Shown here: in pieces, positions 59,426 to 61,643 of the stretch
Layout of the letters: every line of letters starts with the position of its first letter
How positions within the stretch are numbered: the stretch's first letter is position 1
Assembly: GCF_030697375.1 (NCBI RefSeq)
Contig: NZ_JAUYQD010000020.1
Coordinates: 1 to 61,643 of the forward strand
Direction: 5' to 3'
Length of the DNA stretch: 61,643 nucleotides
Origin: Rhodoferax sp.
Lineage (GTDB): Bacteria; Pseudomonadota; Gammaproteobacteria; Burkholderiales; Burkholderiaceae_C
Position numbers and translations under genes: made by a program
The notes under the pieces: generated by a model
The model's database searches: none
What the model was told of the DNA's origin: nothing
Seen by the model: the letters and a program-made list of their open reading frames with translations, nothing else

Positions 59426-61643
59426 TTAAAACTGCTCGTAACTATTGTCTGTATAGGTCAACAATCTGTTGGCGGTCGAGTAAACGCCCATTGTTTGCCC
59501 ACCTACTGTAATTGGGAAAGTGGCTATGGATTTGTCTATCACCAGCTTAACCCCATTGGTGCTCTCCAGAGTCACAACATCAGCAGCAGCATTGCTTGAA
59601 GCGCTCAAGTTGACCGTGAGCGCGCCTTGTACATACTGGCCACTTGCGTCAGAGGTGTTTGTAAGATGGTTGCCTGTGCTTTTTTGATTCGTCAACAAAT
59701 TTACCTGAAGCACTGTTCGATTCGGGATGTTGATATTGCCAACGAAACCGACACGCGAAGTCTGAAAATTGGTGCTGCTCATTGGTTGAAGGTCATTGAA
59801 GCTGGGGTAGTTGAGATTTTCGACCGTCATAGTGCCGTCAAAAAAGCTGACTCCATTGCGTTGAACACCTCCAGCAAAAGACACCAGGGTCGGCATGTAA
59901 TTGGTATTGGATGCATCACGTTTGAATGCGCTGACCTTCATCTCACCAGAAATAGTGCTGGCCGCCGTGCCACCTTTGATCTTTAGCAGCACTTCGTGGC
60001 TACCATCCTGCACTATTGGTGTATTGGCTTGGGCAGCAGACACAGATGCTGATGAAGCCTGCAGATAAGAGCCGTCAGCCAACTCAAGCCGAGTCTCCAA
60101 AGATCCACTCTTAATCAAATCCATGGAGCCGGAAATACCAAACCGGTCTATTCCTGCAATGGGGTGCGTTAGCGCCCCCGACAAAGCCACGTTGTGTTTG
60201 TCACCAAACACGGTTGCCACGGCATTGGGTTTGGAAATCCATCGCTGCAAGCTGGCATCATAGTAACCGCTGTAGTTGCTTTGCACGCTGTAAGCCGGTG
60301 ACAGTTCGCCGACCAGCGTGACACCACTGATTGCGCCGCCACTGTCACGTTGCGTCACCAAAGTAGCAGCATTGCCAGGGAAAGCCGCACCATAGTGCGT
60401 GCGCGTTTCATCAAAACTAATGGGGTTCACCATGCACCCCATCCCGGAGGGACAACTTGCAGCACCATTTATATAAGTATTCTGTGCAGTATCCCAATAT
60501 GAGTAACCAAAAGTCTTAGCAGTCTGTCGGGATTCCCGCGTATGGGTGTACACCGTGAACTTATTCGTATCCGAAGCATCAGGGTGCAAGCGCACTCGAA
60601 CGCTCCACACTGTTTGACACCATTCGCCAATAGTGGTGCATTGCTTGGTTTCTCCGTTTGCGTCGGTGGCATAAATTTTGTCTTTGTAGCCATTGCTTAC
60701 ACCGCATGCCACAAATTTAGCTTCAGCTTTACTGTTGGCCGGAATCAAGTAATCTAAATCGGAATAAAAGCCACATCCACTGCTAGGCATAGGATTGTAA
60801 GAATCTGTGAAAAAACTTCGATTTTGGATATAGGGCGCGCTATCATTTTTGATGATGTCGTTCCAAAACCGTACCGCTTGATAGGCTATCTTCAATGCTT
60901 CAGCATTGCTACCAGCCATAGGTGCAGTGCGGTTCTTCATGTCATTTGCCACTGCTTGCAGCTCCGTCTGTAACGACAGGTCGCTGGCGCCCAATGCAGT
61001 GACGTTGCTGCGCAGTGTGCTCATGAAGGTTTTGGCCAGATCCAGGGCTGGGGCCGGAGGCACGACCACACTGGCGGGGCCAATATTCATCCAAAAACCG
61101 TCAGTAGCTGAGGGGGCTGTGCTAAACGCAAGGTATCCCTTGCCCGTGATGTAGCTTGCCAGGGCCGTTCCACCCTGTGCCTCTAGTGCGGGAGCAAAGA
61201 ACTTCCACTTCGACGTTGGCGCATCCCAAGCCCATACAGTGACTATCGATTTGCCGGCTGCATTGAGACTGCTGCTCAACCCTGTATTGAGTTGTGAAGG
61301 GTTCTTGTTGTCGGCACTACCCATTAAGTTCCACCCCTGATTCAAGTCACTCGCAACCAGCGTTACGGCTGGAGCGCCGGGTACTGGAGGTGCTGCCATA
61401 GGGTCAGTCAATGTCGCAGCGGTTACTGCATTGACCCAGAAGCCTTCCTTGGGTGCAATGCTAGTCAATACATCATAACCCTTGCTTTGCGCATATGCCA
61501 CCAAAGCGTCTGGTGCCATTGAAGGGGCGTAAAAAGCCCATTTATTTCCAACCTTGTTCCACTTCCACACGGTGGTAATTTTTGCCTGGTCGTTCAATCT
61601 GGCAGCCACATCGATTGCCGTCGAATCACCGTTACCCACCAGA
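59426..61643 (-). CDS. GWNLVG/GFWVNA-module protein, A+B modules plus large C-terminus (5' end off window)
   Basis: The frame is open to the window edge, where it begins inside module A (LVGNGDSTAIDV); the signal peptide is outside. Module A continues with ITTVWKWN, KWAFYAPSM, QSKGYDVLTSI and EGFWVNAV. Module B has QGWNLMGSAD, TVWAWDAPTSKWKFFAP, GKGYLAFS and DGFWMNIG. The C-terminal 540 residues include a helical start (LSLQTELQAVANDMKNR), a Cys-containing middle and a beta-rich end. The modules closely match the gene at 55892, but the C-terminus does not, so the two look like duplicated fronts joined to different domains. A terminator follows. Confidence 0.72.
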   Translation of the reverse strand, partial: LVGNGDSTAIDVAARLNDQAKITTVWKWNKVGNKWAFYAPSMAPDALVAYAQSKGYDVLTSIAPKEGFWVNAVTAATLTDPMAAPPVPGAPAVTLVASDLNQGWNLMGSADNKNPSQLNTGLSSSLNAAGKSIVTVWAWDAPTSKWKFFAPALEAQGGTALASYITGKGYLAFSTAPSATDGFWMNIGPASVVVPPAPALDLAKTFMSTLRSNVTALGASDLSLQTELQAVANDMKNRTAPMAGSNAEALKIAYQAVRFWNDIIKNDSAPYIQNRSFFTDSYNPMPSSGCGFYSDLDYLIPANSKAEAKFVACGVSNGYKDKIYATDANGETKQCTTIGEWCQTVWSVRVRLHPDASDTNKFTVYTHTRESRQTAKTFGYSYWDTAQNTYINGAASCPSGMGCMVNPISFDETRTHYGAAFPGNAATLVTQRDSGGAISGVTLVGELSPAYSVQSNYSGYYDASLQRWISKPNAVATVFGDKHNVALSGALTHPIAGIDRFGISGSMDLIKSGSLETRLELADGSYLQASSASVSAAQANTPIVQDGSHEVLLKIKGGTAASTISGEMKVSAFKRDASNTNYMPTLVSFAGGVQRNGVSFFDGTMTVENLNYPSFNDLQPMSSTNFQTSRVGFVGNINIPNRTVLQVNLLTNQKSTGNHLTNTSDASGQYVQGALTVNLSASSNAAADVVTLESTNGVKLVIDKSIATFPITVGGQTMGVYSTANRLLTYTDNSYEQF

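Overview
The window looks like chromosomal DNA of a betaproteobacterium of the order Burkholderiales, probably Comamonadaceae and of the Rhodoferax/Polaromonas type. The evidence is the kind of genes present, the high-GC coding style, and at least eight copies of a short dispersed repeat (paired GCTAT/ATAGC arms followed by a TGCTTGCGCA core) that I associate with this family. That placement is inference. No rRNA, tRNA, CRISPR array or prophage was seen.

Left part (1-29.4 kb), mostly housekeeping. An IS66-type insertion sequence ends at about 141 and cuts the 3' end of a flavoprotein gene. It is followed by a short-chain dehydrogenase relic and the pyruvate dehydrogenase operon aceE-aceF-lpdA, transcribed leftward. 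Divergent from aceE is a PAS sensor kinase/FixJ-type regulator pair, then folD, the oligopeptidase gene prlC and a periplasmic glutaredoxin-like gene. Next come rpiA and pyrD, which are divergent, and an FAD oxidoreductase gene broken by an internal deletion. Then follow a lipoprotein, an alpha/beta hydrolase, a TetR regulator and a three-gene unit of sugar-lactone oxidase, cytochrome c and PLP enzyme. The part closes with a PilZ protein, a hybrid kinase with its response regulator, and a flavocytochrome c sulfide dehydrogenase pair.

Middle part (29.4-37.4 kb), lower GC and leftward. It holds a GT2 glycosyltransferase, a GtrA-like flippase, a large polytopic membrane protein with a TPR-like tail, a secreted membrane-anchored protein, and a 1011-residue lipoprotein with a threonine-rich 33-bp tandem repeat. 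This looks like a surface glycosylation or cell-envelope block.

Right part (37.4-61.6 kb), all leftward, is an export locus. A complete type I secretion system (outer-membrane factor, adaptor, ABC ATPase) sits directly downstream of its likely substrate, a 1280-residue RTX protein with a DUF4347 N-terminus and a serralysin-type zinc site. To its right lies a type II secretion/type IV pilus-like set: secretin and PilP-, PilO-, PilN- and PilM-like proteins in one overlapping operon, with a separate GspE ATPase. Interleaved with both machines are five genes plus two or three relics of a Sec-exported protein family built on a repeated module that I call the GWNLVG/GFWVNA module. The module occurs alone or as an A+B pair and is followed by a different C-terminus in each protein. 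This interleaved family, its turnover, and a 17-bp motif shared upstream of the RTX gene and one family member are the most interesting features of the window.
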